Of a stretch of DNA of 64,000 bases, positions 18,299-26,700 are shown one piece after another. Origin of the DNA: Megasphaera micronuciformis F0359. Its GTDB lineage: Bacteria > Bacillota > Negativicutes > Veillonellales > Megasphaeraceae. Each line of letters begins with the position of its first letter. Position 1 is the first letter of the stretch. A program made the position numbers and the translations under genes. The notes under the pieces were generated by a model. That model saw only the letters and a program-made list of their open reading frames with translations. It searched no databases and was not told where the DNA came from. The stretch spans positions 108,672 through 172,671 of the forward strand of contig NZ_GL538208.1 in the NCBI RefSeq assembly GCF_000165735.1, written 5' to 3'.

Positions 18299-19270
18299 AT
18301 GCGTCAGAGTATACTGTCATATTTGTTGGCCCATCGTGGTGAATTCATTTCGGGACAACGTTTATCTGAAGAGTTGGGAATAACGAGGACAGCTGTTTGG
18401 AAGCATATTTGTATGCTCCGTGAAAAAGGGTATACTATTGATTCGTATACGAAAAAGGGTTATTGCCTTACAGGCGTACCCGACCTGCTTGACCCGGAAG
18501 CGGTATCGAAAAAGGTACACACCGCGTATATAGGTAAGAATGTCGTCTATGAAGAACGGACAGCATCGACTAATACGGTGGCTAAGGACTTGGCTCACAA
18601 GGGGGCTGTGGAGGGAACCGTTGTTATTTCAGAGGAACAAACCGGCGGTAAAGGTCGGTTGGACCGTTCTTTCTTTTCCCCTTATGCCAAGGGAATCTGG
18701 TTTTCCGTTATTTTACGCCCTGATTTCCCGCCTGTGGAAGTATCAAAAATGACACTGCTTACAGCCGTTGCCCTGACACGTGTATTCAGATCCTTCGGTC
18801 TTGAGAAGTGTGTCATAAAATGGCCGAACGATATATTAGTAGACGGTAAAAAACTTGTCGGCATTTTGACAGAGCTCAGTGCTACGATGGAGAAGGTTAA
18901 TTATGTTGTTACGGGTATGGGGATTAATACGTCTTTTACCCGTGACGAGTTGCCGGCGGACCTTCAGGATAAAGCAACCAGTTTCCTCATCGAAGGCGTG
19001 ACGGTAGGGCGTAACGAATTGTGGCAAGCTGTTATGGAAGAACTGGAACGCTATTATGAAATGGCCAAGCATGAAGGATTTTCCTGTATTCTTGATGAAT
19101 GGCGCAGCCTGTCCGTTACATTGAATCAAGACGTGGAAATAGTAAAAACACAAGGAGTAACTTACGGTAAGGCGGTAGATATAGATGATGACGGTAATTT
19201 AATCGTCGTCGGGCCTGACGGCCCCGTACGGATTGTAGCCGGTGACGTTCGGATCCGCCCCAAAAAATAA
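18299..19270 (+). CDS. birA: Biotin-protein ligase and biotin operon repressor
   Basis: Bifunctional BirA (323 aa): attaches biotin to carboxylases and, with biotinyl-AMP, represses biotin genes. The N-terminal helix-turn-helix (about residues 1-65, ISGQRLSEELGITRTAVWKH) marks the repressor form. The ligase domain carries the conserved STNTVAKDLA, EEQTGGKGRLDR, KWPNDILVDGKKLVGIL and the C-terminal SH3-like part. The biotin transporter gene bioY is next, with a candidate operator between them. Confidence 0.95.
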   Translation: MRQSILSYLLAHRGEFISGQRLSEELGITRTAVWKHICMLREKGYTIDSYTKKGYCLTGVPDLLDPEAVSKKVHTAYIGKNVVYEERTASTNTVAKDLAHKGAVEGTVVISEEQTGGKGRLDRSFFSPYAKGIWFSVILRPDFPPVEVSKMTLLTAVALTRVFRSFGLEKCVIKWPNDILVDGKKLVGILTELSATMEKVNYVVTGMGINTSFTRDELPADLQDKATSFLIEGVTVGRNELWQAVMEELERYYEMAKHEGFSCILDEWRSLSVTLNQDVEIVKTQGVTYGKAVDIDDDGNLIVVGPDGPVRIVAGDVRIRPKK

Positions 19271-19272
19271 TC

Positions 19273-19327
19273 GTCAACCATATTGAATAAAAATAAAGTT
19301 GACCATAAGACCTCCAACTGATAAGAT
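19273..19327 (+). promoter_or_regulatory. bioY promoter with candidate BirA operator
   Basis: GTCAAC (19273-19278) and its exact inverse GTTGAC (19298-19303) are 19 bases apart. The second arm overlaps the -35 TTGACC (19299-19304) of a promoter with a 17-base spacer and TAAGAT (19322-19327). The half-sites resemble Firmicute BirA boxes (TTGTTAAC/GTTAACAA), though the spacing is longer than I remember for the family. Confidence 0.45.
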
Positions 19328-19358
19328 AAGCATATATATCAGTCAGGAGGTTTTTTTT
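19310..19358 (+). terminator. Terminator-like hairpin sequestering the bioY ribosome site
   Basis: ACCTCC (19310-19315) pairs with GGAGGT (19346-19351) and CTGAT with ATCAG inside it, followed immediately by a T8 run and the bioY ATG. The 3' arm is the bioY Shine-Dalgarno sequence. Read-through from birA would therefore form a terminator and hide the RBS. Transcripts starting at the bioY promoter would lack the 5' arm. Confidence 0.5.
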
Positions 19359-19904
19359 ATGTCTATTCAAAAGATGACGGGTGTCGCTGTTTTTGCGGCA
19401 CTCGTCACCGTATTTTCACAAATGTCTTTACTTATCGGCCCGGTACCGCACACGATGCAGATTTTTGCCGTCACGCTGGCCGGAGTCGTCTTAGGGCCGA
19501 AGAGAGGAGTCTTATCTATTGTAGTTTGGGAGTTATTGGGAGCCTTCGGACTACCGGTTTTTGCCATGGCACATGGAGGACTTACCTCTTTGCTCGGACC
19601 GCTTGTCGGTTTTTTTATTGGCTTTTTTATTCATGCATATGTATGCGGGCTGACTAACAATATGCGGCTTATACCGGCCATTTTGTGTAATATCCTATCC
19701 TTGGCAGTTGTATATTTTCTCGGCGTTACAGGCTTCTGGGCAGAGTATAATTTCCTTTTGGGTAAAGCCATTCCCGTCAGCAAGGCTTTTGCAGCCTGTG
19801 CAGCTCCTTTTATTGTCTTTGACATTATTAAACTGGTTTTAGCCGTAACGGCGGGGAGAAGAGCTGTCCGCATCTTGAAAAAAGCGGGGATCAATTTGTA
19901 CTAA
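19359..19904 (+). CDS. bioY: Biotin transporter substrate-binding subunit BioY
   Basis: S-component of the ECF-type biotin importer (181 aa, six membrane helices). The start is ATG 19359 after GGAGG; an in-frame extension upstream overlaps the promoter. Family features: LIGPVPHTMQIFAVTLAG near residue 28, GPKRGVLSIVVWELLGAFGLPVFA and the GGLTSLLGPLVGF segment. The EcfA1-EcfA2-EcfT energising module at 27.9-30.4 kb is the likely partner. Confidence 0.93.
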   Translation: MSIQKMTGVAVFAALVTVFSQMSLLIGPVPHTMQIFAVTLAGVVLGPKRGVLSIVVWELLGAFGLPVFAMAHGGLTSLLGPLVGFFIGFFIHAYVCGLTNNMRLIPAILCNILSLAVVYFLGVTGFWAEYNFLLGKAIPVSKAFAACAAPFIVFDIIKLVLAVTAGRRAVRILKKAGINLY

Positions 19905-19975
19905 AGGCTGTTCAAGGGGTCTTAACTTTGTTATCATAAAGGGAAAATACAGATTCATATAGGAGTATGATAACG

Positions 19976-20740
19976 ATGTTATTGGTTATTGATGTGGGCA
20001 ATACGAATATAGTCCTCGGAGTGTATAAGGACACGGAACTTCTGGACCATTGGCGTATATCGACGGATCGTCAAAGAACGACGGACGAATACGGCGTGCT
20101 GATTCGTGAACTTTTTTATTTAAACGATTTGCGAGCTGACGATATTAACGCAATCATTATTTCATCTGTCGTGCCGCCTGTCGTGCCTACGTTGGAAAGA
20201 ATGTGTCAACGTTATTTCGGCCTTTCACCTCTGCTTATCGGGCCGGGTGTAAAGACGGGTATGGATATCCGATACGATAATCCCCGTGAAGTCGGAGCCG
20301 ATCGTATTGTCAATGCCGTGGCTGCTTATGAAAAGTATGGCGGCCCCGTTATTATTGTAGATTTCGGTACGGCCACGACTTTTTGTGCCGTCGATGCCAA
20401 AGGGGTGTATTTGGGCGGCTCCATCTGTCCGGGTATCGGCATATCCACGGAGGCGCTTGTACAAAGAACGGCTAAATTACCGCGTATTGAATTAAAACGC
20501 ACCGATTCGGTTATTTGCAGAAATACGATTGAAAGCATGCAAGCCGGTGTTTTTTACGGCTTTGTGGGACAGGTAGAAGGCATTGTTTCCCGTATGCGTC
20601 GAGAGTTGGACATGTCTGCTCGTGTCGTAGCAACCGGCGGACTGGCAGTCGTCATTGCACCGGCTACAAAGGCTATTGATGTAGTTGAACCTATGTTGAC
20701 ATTAGAAGGTCTCAGGATTATTTATGAACGCAATCGATAG
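19976..20740 (+). CDS. coaX: Type III pantothenate kinase
   Basis: Phosphorylates pantothenate, first step of CoA synthesis (254 aa). The start at ATG 19976 gives [16 protein letters not shown] with a 10-base spacing to AGGAG; the alternative ATG at 19967 sits only 1 base from that site. ASKHA motifs: DVGNTN (about residues 5-10), [12 protein letters not shown] and DFGTATTF (about 120-127). It overlaps dusB by 17 bases. Confidence 0.94.
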   Translation: MLLVIDVGNTNIVLGVYKDTELLDHWRISTDRQRTTDEYGVLIRELFYLNDLRADDINAIIISSVVPPVVPTLERMCQRYFGLSPLLIGPGVKTGMDIRYDNPREVGADRIVNAVAAYEKYGGPVIIVDFGTATTFCAVDAKGVYLGGSICPGIGISTEALVQRTAKLPRIELKRTDSVICRNTIESMQAGVFYGFVGQVEGIVSRMRRELDMSARVVATGGLAVVIAPATKAIDVVEPMLTLEGLRIIYERNR

Positions 20741-21707
20741 GCCTGTACGTTTCGGCTCGGTAGAAATAGAGTCGCCCTTAATACTGGCTCCTATGGCCGG
20801 TGTCTGCGACCTGCCGTATCGGATGATTGCTCGAAAACACGGTGCGGCTCTGGTTTGTGCGGAAATGGTCAGTGCTAAAGGCTTGGTATATGGTAATAAG
20901 CATACACGTGAAATGTTGACTGTCCATAAAAACGAACATCCTTTGTCAATGCAGCTTTTCGGGGCGGAGCCGGAAATTATGGCCCGAGCGGCTAAGGTTG
21001 CACAAGAGTACGGCGCCGATATCATAGATATCAATATGGGCTGCCCTGTACGAAAGGTTGTTCAGAACGGCGAAGGATCGGCTCTGATGAAGAATCTTCC
21101 TCTGGCGGAAAAAGTAGTGAGTGCCGTTGTTAAGGCCGTGTCGGTCCCCGTTACCGTAAAAATGCGTACCGGTTGGGATGACATCGAATTCGTTGCACCC
21201 GAGTTGGCCCGTCGATGTGAAGCGGCAGGGGCAGCGGCTCTTGCTGTTCACGGACGAACGCGAGAGCAATTTTACAGCGGTCGTGCGGACTTGGAAAAAA
21301 TTGCCGCTGTCGTCAAAGCCGTGTCTATTCCTGTTATAGGTAACGGTGATATTACGGATGGTCCTTCGTGTGCGCGCATGTTTGAGGAAACGGGTTGTAC
21401 TGCCGTCATGATCGGACGTGGCGCTCAAGGAAATCCGTGGATTTTTGAGGAAGTTCGTGATTATCTGTCCGGAAGAACTGTACAAAAGCCGTCGGCGGCA
21501 GACCGTTATGCAGTGCTTTTAGAACACTTTGAAAGTCTTATTCGCTTTAAAGGGGCTCATATTGCTCTTAGAGAAATGCGTTCTCATGCCTCCTGGTATA
21601 CCAAGGGGCTTTTCGGCTCAGCGGCATTGCGTGAGCGAATTAACCGAACCTCAACAGTTGAAGAGTTTAGACAGGTCATCTCCGAGGTGGCAAAATGCAC
21701 GGTGTAA
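20724..21707 (+). CDS. dusB: tRNA-dihydrouridine synthase, DusB type
   Basis: FMN-dependent reductase that makes dihydrouridine in tRNA D-loops (327 aa). Motifs: [13 protein letters not shown] near the N-terminus, [10 protein letters not shown] with the catalytic Cys (about residue 106), [19 protein letters not shown] and GNGDITDG for FMN phosphate binding. It follows coaX with overlapping genes and precedes greA-lysS, the common Firmicute dusB-greA-lysS cluster. Confidence 0.94.
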   Translation: MNAIDRPVRFGSVEIESPLILAPMAGVCDLPYRMIARKHGAALVCAEMVSAKGLVYGNKHTREMLTVHKNEHPLSMQLFGAEPEIMARAAKVAQEYGADIIDINMGCPVRKVVQNGEGSALMKNLPLAEKVVSAVVKAVSVPVTVKMRTGWDDIEFVAPELARRCEAAGAAALAVHGRTREQFYSGRADLEKIAAVVKAVSIPVIGNGDITDGPSCARMFEETGCTAVMIGRGAQGNPWIFEEVRDYLSGRTVQKPSAADRYAVLLEHFESLIRFKGAHIALREMRSHASWYTKGLFGSAALRERINRTSTVEEFRQVISEVAKCTV

Positions 21708-21731
21708 AGGTGAGCTTTTACATGCCTTTGT

Positions 21732-21760
21732 TTGACATTGACGATAGGGAAGAATATAAT
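21732..21760 (+). promoter_or_regulatory. Consensus promoter for greA-lysS
   Basis: Perfect TTGACA (21732-21737), 17-base spacer, TATAAT (21755-21760). Confidence 0.8.
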
Positions 21761-21790
21761 TAAATGTACTTGCGTACTTGTTAATTTACT

Positions 21791-21823
21791 CAGGAATAGA
21801 GTCCGACAGGACTGCTATTCCTG
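21791..21823 (+). other. Hairpin in the greA leader
   Basis: CAGGAATAG...CTATTCCTG with an inner AGTCC/GGACT stem and GACA loop. It lies just downstream of the promoter and 36 bases before greA. It lacks a proper T-run, so it is more likely a leader stem than a terminator. Confidence 0.4.
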
Positions 21824-21858
21824 TTTGCAATCTATGGGCAAAAGGAGCATTCATATTC

Positions 21859-22344
21859 ATGTCTAACGAAACACTGATTACAGCCGACGGGCTCGAAAAA
21901 CTAAAAGAAGAATTGAACGAACTTAAATCGGTTCGTCGTATTGCCGTTTCTCAACGAATTAAAGAAGCAATCGCTTTAGGTGACTTGAGCGAAAACTCCG
22001 AATACGATGATGCCAAAAATGAACAGGCGTTTATTGAAGGCCGCATTGTTGAATTGGAAAATAAAATCAGAACAGCCAAAATTATTGAAGAATCAACTGA
22101 TGATGTAGCCAAAGTTCGTCTGGGCTCCAAGGTGATTTTGGAAGATGTGGAAACGAAAGAACGCTTTGAATATACCGTCGTGGGTACAGCTGAAGCGGAT
22201 CCGTTCAACAACCGAATCTCTAATGAAAGCCCTGTGGGAGCTGCAATTTTGGGTCAAAATGTGGATAAAGAAAATCCCGTTATCGTATCTGTAAAGGCTC
22301 CGGCCGGTGAAGTACAATATAAGATTTTGCCCTTTGAAGGCTAG
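21859..22344 (+). CDS. greA: Transcription elongation factor GreA
   Basis: Rescues backtracked RNA polymerase by stimulating transcript cleavage (161 aa, normal length). The start at MSNETLIT (21859) follows AAAGGAG; the longer open frame includes the leader hairpin and is not used. The N-terminal coiled coil (about residues 10-75) contains the acidic tip region GDLSENSEYDDAKNEQ. The C-terminal FKBP-like domain ends with SPVGAAILGQ. Confidence 0.96.
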   Translation: MSNETLITADGLEKLKEELNELKSVRRIAVSQRIKEAIALGDLSENSEYDDAKNEQAFIEGRIVELENKIRTAKIIEESTDDVAKVRLGSKVILEDVETKERFEYTVVGTAEADPFNNRISNESPVGAAILGQNVDKENPVIVSVKAPAGEVQYKILPFEG

Positions 22345-22361
22345 AGTCGAGGAGGATAAGT

Positions 22362-23870
22362 ATGTCTGACCAGGAAAAAAAAGCAGTACCGCATATTGAA
22401 GAAGAAAAATTAAATGACCAAATGGTGATTCGCCGCGAAAAGATGCAACAGTTTGCAGATGCCGGCGTATATCCTTTCGGTCAAAAATATAATTGGACCC
22501 ATCATGCACAAGACATTAAAGACCGTGCGGAAGCGTTAGAAAAGGACGGCACGACGGTCAGTCTGGCAGGGCGACTCATGGCTTTGCGCCGCCACGGCAA
22601 AACTGCTTTTTGTGTCTTGCGCGATATAAGCGGGGAAGTACAGTTATACTTTCGTAAAGACGTAGTCGGTGAAGCTTCATACGAGCTTTTTAAACTTCTC
22701 GATATCGGGGATATTGTCGGTGTTGAAGGGGATGTTTTTACAACGCATACGGGGGAAACAACGGTGCGCGTAGTTACTTGGACGCTCTTGTCCAAGTCTC
22801 TGCGTCCTTTGCCGGAAAAGTTTCACGGCCTGACAGATAAGGAAACGAGATATCGTCAACGTTATCTGGATCTTATTGTCAATCCGGAAGTCAAAAACAC
22901 CTTTATTATGCGATCCCGTATTATTAAAGGCATTCGCGAGTATCTGGATGCACGTAACTTCTTGGAAGTGGAAACGCCCATGTTGCATAATATTGCCGGC
23001 GGTGCGGCGGCTCGTCCCTTTGTGACACACCACAACGCTTTGGATATGGACATTTTCCTGCGTATTGCTCCGGAGTTGCATTTAAAGAGATTGCTTGTAG
23101 GCGGCTTAGAACGTGTTTATGAAATGAACCGCTGCTTCCGCAATGAAGGGATTGACACACGGCATAATCCGGAATTTACTACTGTTGAACTGTACCAGGC
23201 CTTCGGTGATTTGGAAGATGTTATTCGCATTACGGAAGAACTCGTATCTGAATTAGCTCTGAAATTGTACGGCACAACGAAAATTACGTACATTGATAAA
23301 GAAATAGAATTGGCGGCTCCGTGGAATCGCATGACCATGATTGAAGCTGTGGAAAAATACACAGGCAAAGACTTCTCTAAGGTTGAGACCGTCGAAGAAG
23401 CTCGTAAAATTGCCGATGAACTCCATGTTGAATACGGAGAATACGACGGAATCGGCAAGATTATTAATGCTTGCTTTGAAGACTATGTTGAAGAAAACCT
23501 TATTCAACCGACCGTGATTACGGGGCATCCTTTGGAAATTTCGCCCCTTACGAAACAAGATGCGTCCAATCCTTTGTTGACCCATCGATTCGAAGCCTTT
23601 ATTTATGGCCGTGAATTGGCTAACGGGTTCTCCGAATTGAATGATCCTCTCGATCAGCGGGATCGCTTTATTAAACAAATGGAAGAACGAGCTCACGGCG
23701 ATGACGAAGCCCACCAAATGGACGAAGATTACTGCCGTGCACTTGAATACGGTATGCCGCCTGCCGGCGGTTTAGGTATCGGCATCGACAGATTGGTCAT
23801 GTTCCTTACAAACAGTCCGTCGATTCGCGACGTGCTCTTGTTCCCCTTGAGTCGTCCCGAACAGAAATAA
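22362..23870 (+). CDS. lysS: Lysyl-tRNA synthetase, class II
   Basis: Charges tRNA-Lys (502 aa). An N-terminal OB-fold anticodon domain (about residues 60-170) is followed by the class II catalytic core with RYRQRYLDLIVN, motif 2 (FRNEGIDTRHNPEFT) and motif 3 (GIGIDRLVMFLT). It lies 17 bases after greA and shares its promoter. No T-box leader is present. Confidence 0.97.
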   Translation: MSDQEKKAVPHIEEEKLNDQMVIRREKMQQFADAGVYPFGQKYNWTHHAQDIKDRAEALEKDGTTVSLAGRLMALRRHGKTAFCVLRDISGEVQLYFRKDVVGEASYELFKLLDIGDIVGVEGDVFTTHTGETTVRVVTWTLLSKSLRPLPEKFHGLTDKETRYRQRYLDLIVNPEVKNTFIMRSRIIKGIREYLDARNFLEVETPMLHNIAGGAAARPFVTHHNALDMDIFLRIAPELHLKRLLVGGLERVYEMNRCFRNEGIDTRHNPEFTTVELYQAFGDLEDVIRITEELVSELALKLYGTTKITYIDKEIELAAPWNRMTMIEAVEKYTGKDFSKVETVEEARKIADELHVEYGEYDGIGKIINACFEDYVEENLIQPTVITGHPLEISPLTKQDASNPLLTHRFEAFIYGRELANGFSELNDPLDQRDRFIKQMEERAHGDDEAHQMDEDYCRALEYGMPPAGGLGIGIDRLVMFLTNSPSIRDVLLFPLSRPEQK

Positions 23871-23878
23871 TATGCCCG

Positions 23879-23911
23879 GCACCTTCTGAATTGTCTCAGG
23901 AGGTGCTTTTT
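23879..23911 (+). terminator. lysS terminator
   Basis: GCACCTTCTGA / TCAGGAGGTGC stem with T5. Confidence 0.8.
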
Positions 23912-23931
23912 ACATACGAAAAGGAGATATT

Positions 23932-25191
23932 ATGAAAAGATTTTACTCCTTACTTGCCGCTTTGTGCATGCTTATGTCCCTGCCGGTTGCAGCTTCAGCG
24001 GCAGATGCAGATAATGTAAAGTCGGAAAAAATACCTGTTCGCCTTTTAAGTGATGTAGATGTGAAAGAGTCAAAAACTACAAAGGCAGAGCAGGAAAAGG
24101 AAACAAATTACAAAGTAAAGGCCTTGGAAGACGCTTTAAAAAACGGAGATTTACCGGTATATGAAACAAGACCGTATGAGAAGGCCACTTTGCCGGAAGG
24201 AATAGAAGCGGTTCCGCTGAGTCCTTTGAAAGACGGCGCGTTTGCTGTCGGCAAGCTGCATAAGGGAACCGGTCTTGAAGAAGTATTGAAAATATACGGT
24301 TATCCGCAAAAGAGAACGGAAACGACGCATTTATTGAAGCTGACTTATGAAAAAGAAGACTTGGCTATGCGCGTTATCTTGAGAAAGCCTGTGGCACCGG
24401 CTTTAAAAGAAAACAATATTGATAAAAATCGTATACAAACAGGTGTAGAGTCTGTATATTTAACGAAGGGCGACTCCGTTATTATAGGTGATGATTTGAC
24501 AATCGGAACACCTGTGGAAATTCTGATTCGCCGCTTCGGTCGTCCCGACCGGTTGTTGCGAGACACGGATGCCAATGTATATTATTTTGTGTACTCTTCT
24601 CTGTCCGAATGGGAAGATTTAGTTTTTGCCGTCGGTGACAGGAAGATTCGTCGTGTTGCCATGATGCCTGCAAGGCCTCCGTATACGGTGCGGCAAAAAG
24701 GTGTAAACGTCGGTACGGGCTTAACTAAAGAAGATTTTACGCTCATGGGCTTTCAGCCGGGAAGTAATTTTTCGCGAGATAAATATAATATGTGGCAGAC
24801 CGTTATTAAAAGAGGGAAGACCGAATTTTGGCTCTATGGTGATTACGGAGTGGAATCGGACGGAATCGGTAAGGTGCAGCAAGTATTTCTTCTTTCCAAC
24901 TCGGCGTATACGAGCAGAGGCATTACCTTAGGCTATCATGTATCGACCTTATTGGCTGCCTATGGAGTACCGAATCGCATTATTGCCGGTCCTGACGGCG
25001 AGGATTCTGTAGATGCATACTACTATGACAGTCCCTATGACAGAGAGACATCTCTGGTATTTACGGTGCAGCATGAGAAGCATTATATAAATGATATAAT
25101 TCTTACGAATAAGCCTATTAAGGACATTCAGGATTCGCTGGGAAGATACGGATTGAAAGAAAGAAAGGCTATCGCAAAAGAATATACCTAA
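23932..25191 (+). CDS. Secreted protein with repeated BamE-like modules, function unknown
   Basis: 419 aa with a clear signal peptide (basic start, hydrophobic stretch, cleavage near AASAA-DAD, about residue 24). A Lys/Glu-rich linker (about 45-65) is followed by at least three related modules near residues 104-150, 185-245 and 255-400. Each contains a G-x-(4-5)-hydrophobic-x-x-[YF]G-x-P-x-R-type core (for example EVLKIYGYPQKR, EILIRRFGRPDR, TLLAAYGVPNRI), then an aromatic-rich strand and an L-x-F-x-V strand. The pattern resembles SmpA/OmlA (BamE) folds, suggesting an envelope protein. I do not recognise the family. GAAAAGGAGATATT precedes the ATG. Confidence 0.75.
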   Translation: MKRFYSLLAALCMLMSLPVAASAADADNVKSEKIPVRLLSDVDVKESKTTKAEQEKETNYKVKALEDALKNGDLPVYETRPYEKATLPEGIEAVPLSPLKDGAFAVGKLHKGTGLEEVLKIYGYPQKRTETTHLLKLTYEKEDLAMRVILRKPVAPALKENNIDKNRIQTGVESVYLTKGDSVIIGDDLTIGTPVEILIRRFGRPDRLLRDTDANVYYFVYSSLSEWEDLVFAVGDRKIRRVAMMPARPPYTVRQKGVNVGTGLTKEDFTLMGFQPGSNFSRDKYNMWQTVIKRGKTEFWLYGDYGVESDGIGKVQQVFLLSNSAYTSRGITLGYHVSTLLAAYGVPNRIIAGPDGEDSVDAYYYDSPYDRETSLVFTVQHEKHYINDIILTNKPIKDIQDSLGRYGLKERKAIAKEYT

Positions 25192-25196
25192 GGTCT

Positions 25197-25225
25197 TTAC
25201 TTGAAGAGATACAATCAAGTATAAT
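25197..25225 (+). promoter_or_regulatory. Candidate promoter of the BrxF-like gene
   Basis: TTACTT (25197-25202), 17-base spacer, TATAAT (25220-25225), 37 bases before the start codon. Confidence 0.45.
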
Positions 25226-25262
25226 GAAACCAATCAAATACTAGCAAACGAAGGTGATTTTC

Positions 25263-25727
25263 ATGGTTACAGATGCAGAAGTCTTAAAGCGGTGGAAGTA
25301 CATTGCACAGGAAGATGAAAAGTTGCTGATTCTCATCGGCGGCCCCGGTTCCGGTAAAAGCCGGATTATTCGAGATTTAACTTATCAGGAAGGATGGAAG
25401 GTCTGCGAAGCCCGAGAGTTGTTTGATGACGAATTCTTGGAAATTCCCCGTGCTGATCGTCCGGAAAAGGCCATTGACCTTATTGCCAACGCTATCAGGC
25501 GGTTAAATGCTCGCGTTGTCATGATTGATAATGTCGGCTTCCTCTTTGCACCTATTCTGAATTTAAATCCCGTTGCAATGCTCAAAGAACTGAGCCGCGA
25601 ATGCCCGATTATTGTAAGTTGGAGAGGTAAGCTCGAAGGCAATACACTCTACTTTGAACACAACGGCGATCCTAAATATGCAAAATTTATTGTAGAAAAT
25701 CCTAATCATGTTATTTCACTTGACTGA
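25263..25727 (+). CDS. Orphan BrxF-like P-loop ATPase (BREX-3 component family)
   Basis: 154 aa, ATG 25263 with AAGGTGA upstream. Walker A GGPGSGKS is at about residues 25-32. A Walker-B-like strand VVMIDN is followed by a segment FLFAPILNLNPVAMLKELSR and then IIVSWRGKLEGNTLYFEHNG with a D-P-K-Y tail. This order (P-loop, DN-x-ELLF-like motif, LSR, W-x-G-x-L, final E/D-P-x-Y) matches what I remember of BrxF, the small P-loop protein of BREX type 3 phage-defence clusters. No PglZ, PglX, BrxC or BrxH homologue is in the window. It is flanked by its own promoter and terminator. Assignment by memory; function outside BREX unknown. Confidence 0.7.
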   Translation: MVTDAEVLKRWKYIAQEDEKLLILIGGPGSGKSRIIRDLTYQEGWKVCEARELFDDEFLEIPRADRPEKAIDLIANAIRRLNARVVMIDNVGFLFAPILNLNPVAMLKELSRECPIIVSWRGKLEGNTLYFEHNGDPKYAKFIVENPNHVISLD

Positions 25728-25733
25728 CATATA

Positions 25734-25768
25734 AAAGCAATGCCCTCGGGCGTTGCTTTTTTTTTATC
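25734..25768 (+). terminator. Terminator after the BrxF-like gene
   Basis: AAAGCAATGCCC / GGGCGTTGCTTT stem with a 2-base loop and a long T-run. Confidence 0.85.
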
Positions 25769-25776
25769 CGCCCCTG

Positions 25777-25785
25777 TGATATAAT
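25777..25785 (+). promoter_or_regulatory. Extended -10 promoter of uppP
   Basis: TGATATAAT in the context CCCTGTGATATAATG, 40 bases before the uppP ATG. Confidence 0.5.
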
Positions 25786-25825
25786 GAGCGACGTGTTAAT
25801 TATGTCAGACAGTAAGGAGTAGATT

Positions 25826-26650
25826 ATGAGCGATTATATGATAGCCGTCATACTCGGCATTGTCGAAGGGTTTACGGAATTCCTGCCCGTTTCTTCTACG
25901 GGGCACATGATACTCGTCGGTGATTGGCTTGGTTTTGACGGTCCCAGAGCGAGCGTTTTTGAAGTTTTTATCCAATTAGGTGCGATTTTATCGGTTCTTT
26001 TCATTTATAAAGAAAAGTTCATTTACATGTTGCAGCAGTATAAATGCGTGCATCTTTTGAAGAGAGAAAATTGGTTTCGACGTGATACGGGATTGACGTT
26101 GGCACATGTTGCCGTCGGCATTGTACCGGTCATGCTTGTCGGATTTTTTGCACACCATGCTATCAAGACCTACCTCTTTTCTCCCTTTACGGTTATTATA
26201 GGCCTTATTGTCGGTGGTCTCTTTATGTTGGCTGCTGAACGAGCAAGGATACCCGTAGTTTGTGATGATGTGGAAAAACTGACAATTGTACAGGCCTTTT
26301 TAGTAGGTGCTTTTCAAATGTTGGCTCTTTGGCCGGGATTTTCTCGCTCCGGCTCAACATTGGGGGGAGGCCTCCTGTTGGGTATCAGTCGGAAAGCTGC
26401 GGCCGATTATTCCTTTATTATTGCCGTTCCCGTTATGATTGTCGCTTGCTTTTATGATTTATTAAAAAGTCTGTCTTATTTAGGCGGTAGTGACTTGGCC
26501 ATGATCGCCATCGGTTTTGTAACGGCCTTCGTCGTCGCTTATATTTCCGTCCTTTGGTTCTTAAAATTTCTCAATAAATCTACTTTGGCTTCCTTTGCAT
26601 ACTATCGCTTTGTAGTAGCAGTCGTTGCCTTTATCCATTTTATTTTGTAA
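25826..26650 (+). CDS. uppP: Undecaprenyl-diphosphatase
   Basis: Recycles the C55 lipid carrier for wall and surface polymer synthesis (274 aa, about 8 membrane helices). The first active-site motif GIVEGFTEFLPVSSTGH is at about residues 11-27 and the second, ALWPGFSRSGSTLGGGLLLG, at about 169-188. RBS AAGGAG precedes the ATG. Also called BacA; confers basal bacitracin tolerance in relatives. Confidence 0.96.
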   Translation: MSDYMIAVILGIVEGFTEFLPVSSTGHMILVGDWLGFDGPRASVFEVFIQLGAILSVLFIYKEKFIYMLQQYKCVHLLKRENWFRRDTGLTLAHVAVGIVPVMLVGFFAHHAIKTYLFSPFTVIIGLIVGGLFMLAAERARIPVVCDDVEKLTIVQAFLVGAFQMLALWPGFSRSGSTLGGGLLLGISRKAAADYSFIIAVPVMIVACFYDLLKSLSYLGGSDLAMIAIGFVTAFVVAYISVLWFLKFLNKSTLASFAYYRFVVAVVAFIHFIL

Positions 26651-26655
26651 ATATA

Positions 26656-26695
26656 AAAAGAAGCGGTTACATGTTTAACATGTAACCGCTTTTGT
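26656..26695. terminator. Bidirectional terminator
   Basis: Perfect AAGCGGTTACATG / CATGTAACCGCTT stem (26661-26691) with A- and T-runs on both sides, between convergent uppP and the minus-strand gene. Confidence 0.85.
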
Positions 26696-26700
26696 GTTGC

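Noticed and set aside
20946..21485. 179-codon minus-strand frame opposite dusB
   Set aside because: Antisense shadow of dusB without supporting signals.
21791..21823. T-box riboswitch in front of greA-lysS
   Set aside because: The leader is under 100 bases and lacks the conserved T-box sequence; only a simple hairpin is present.
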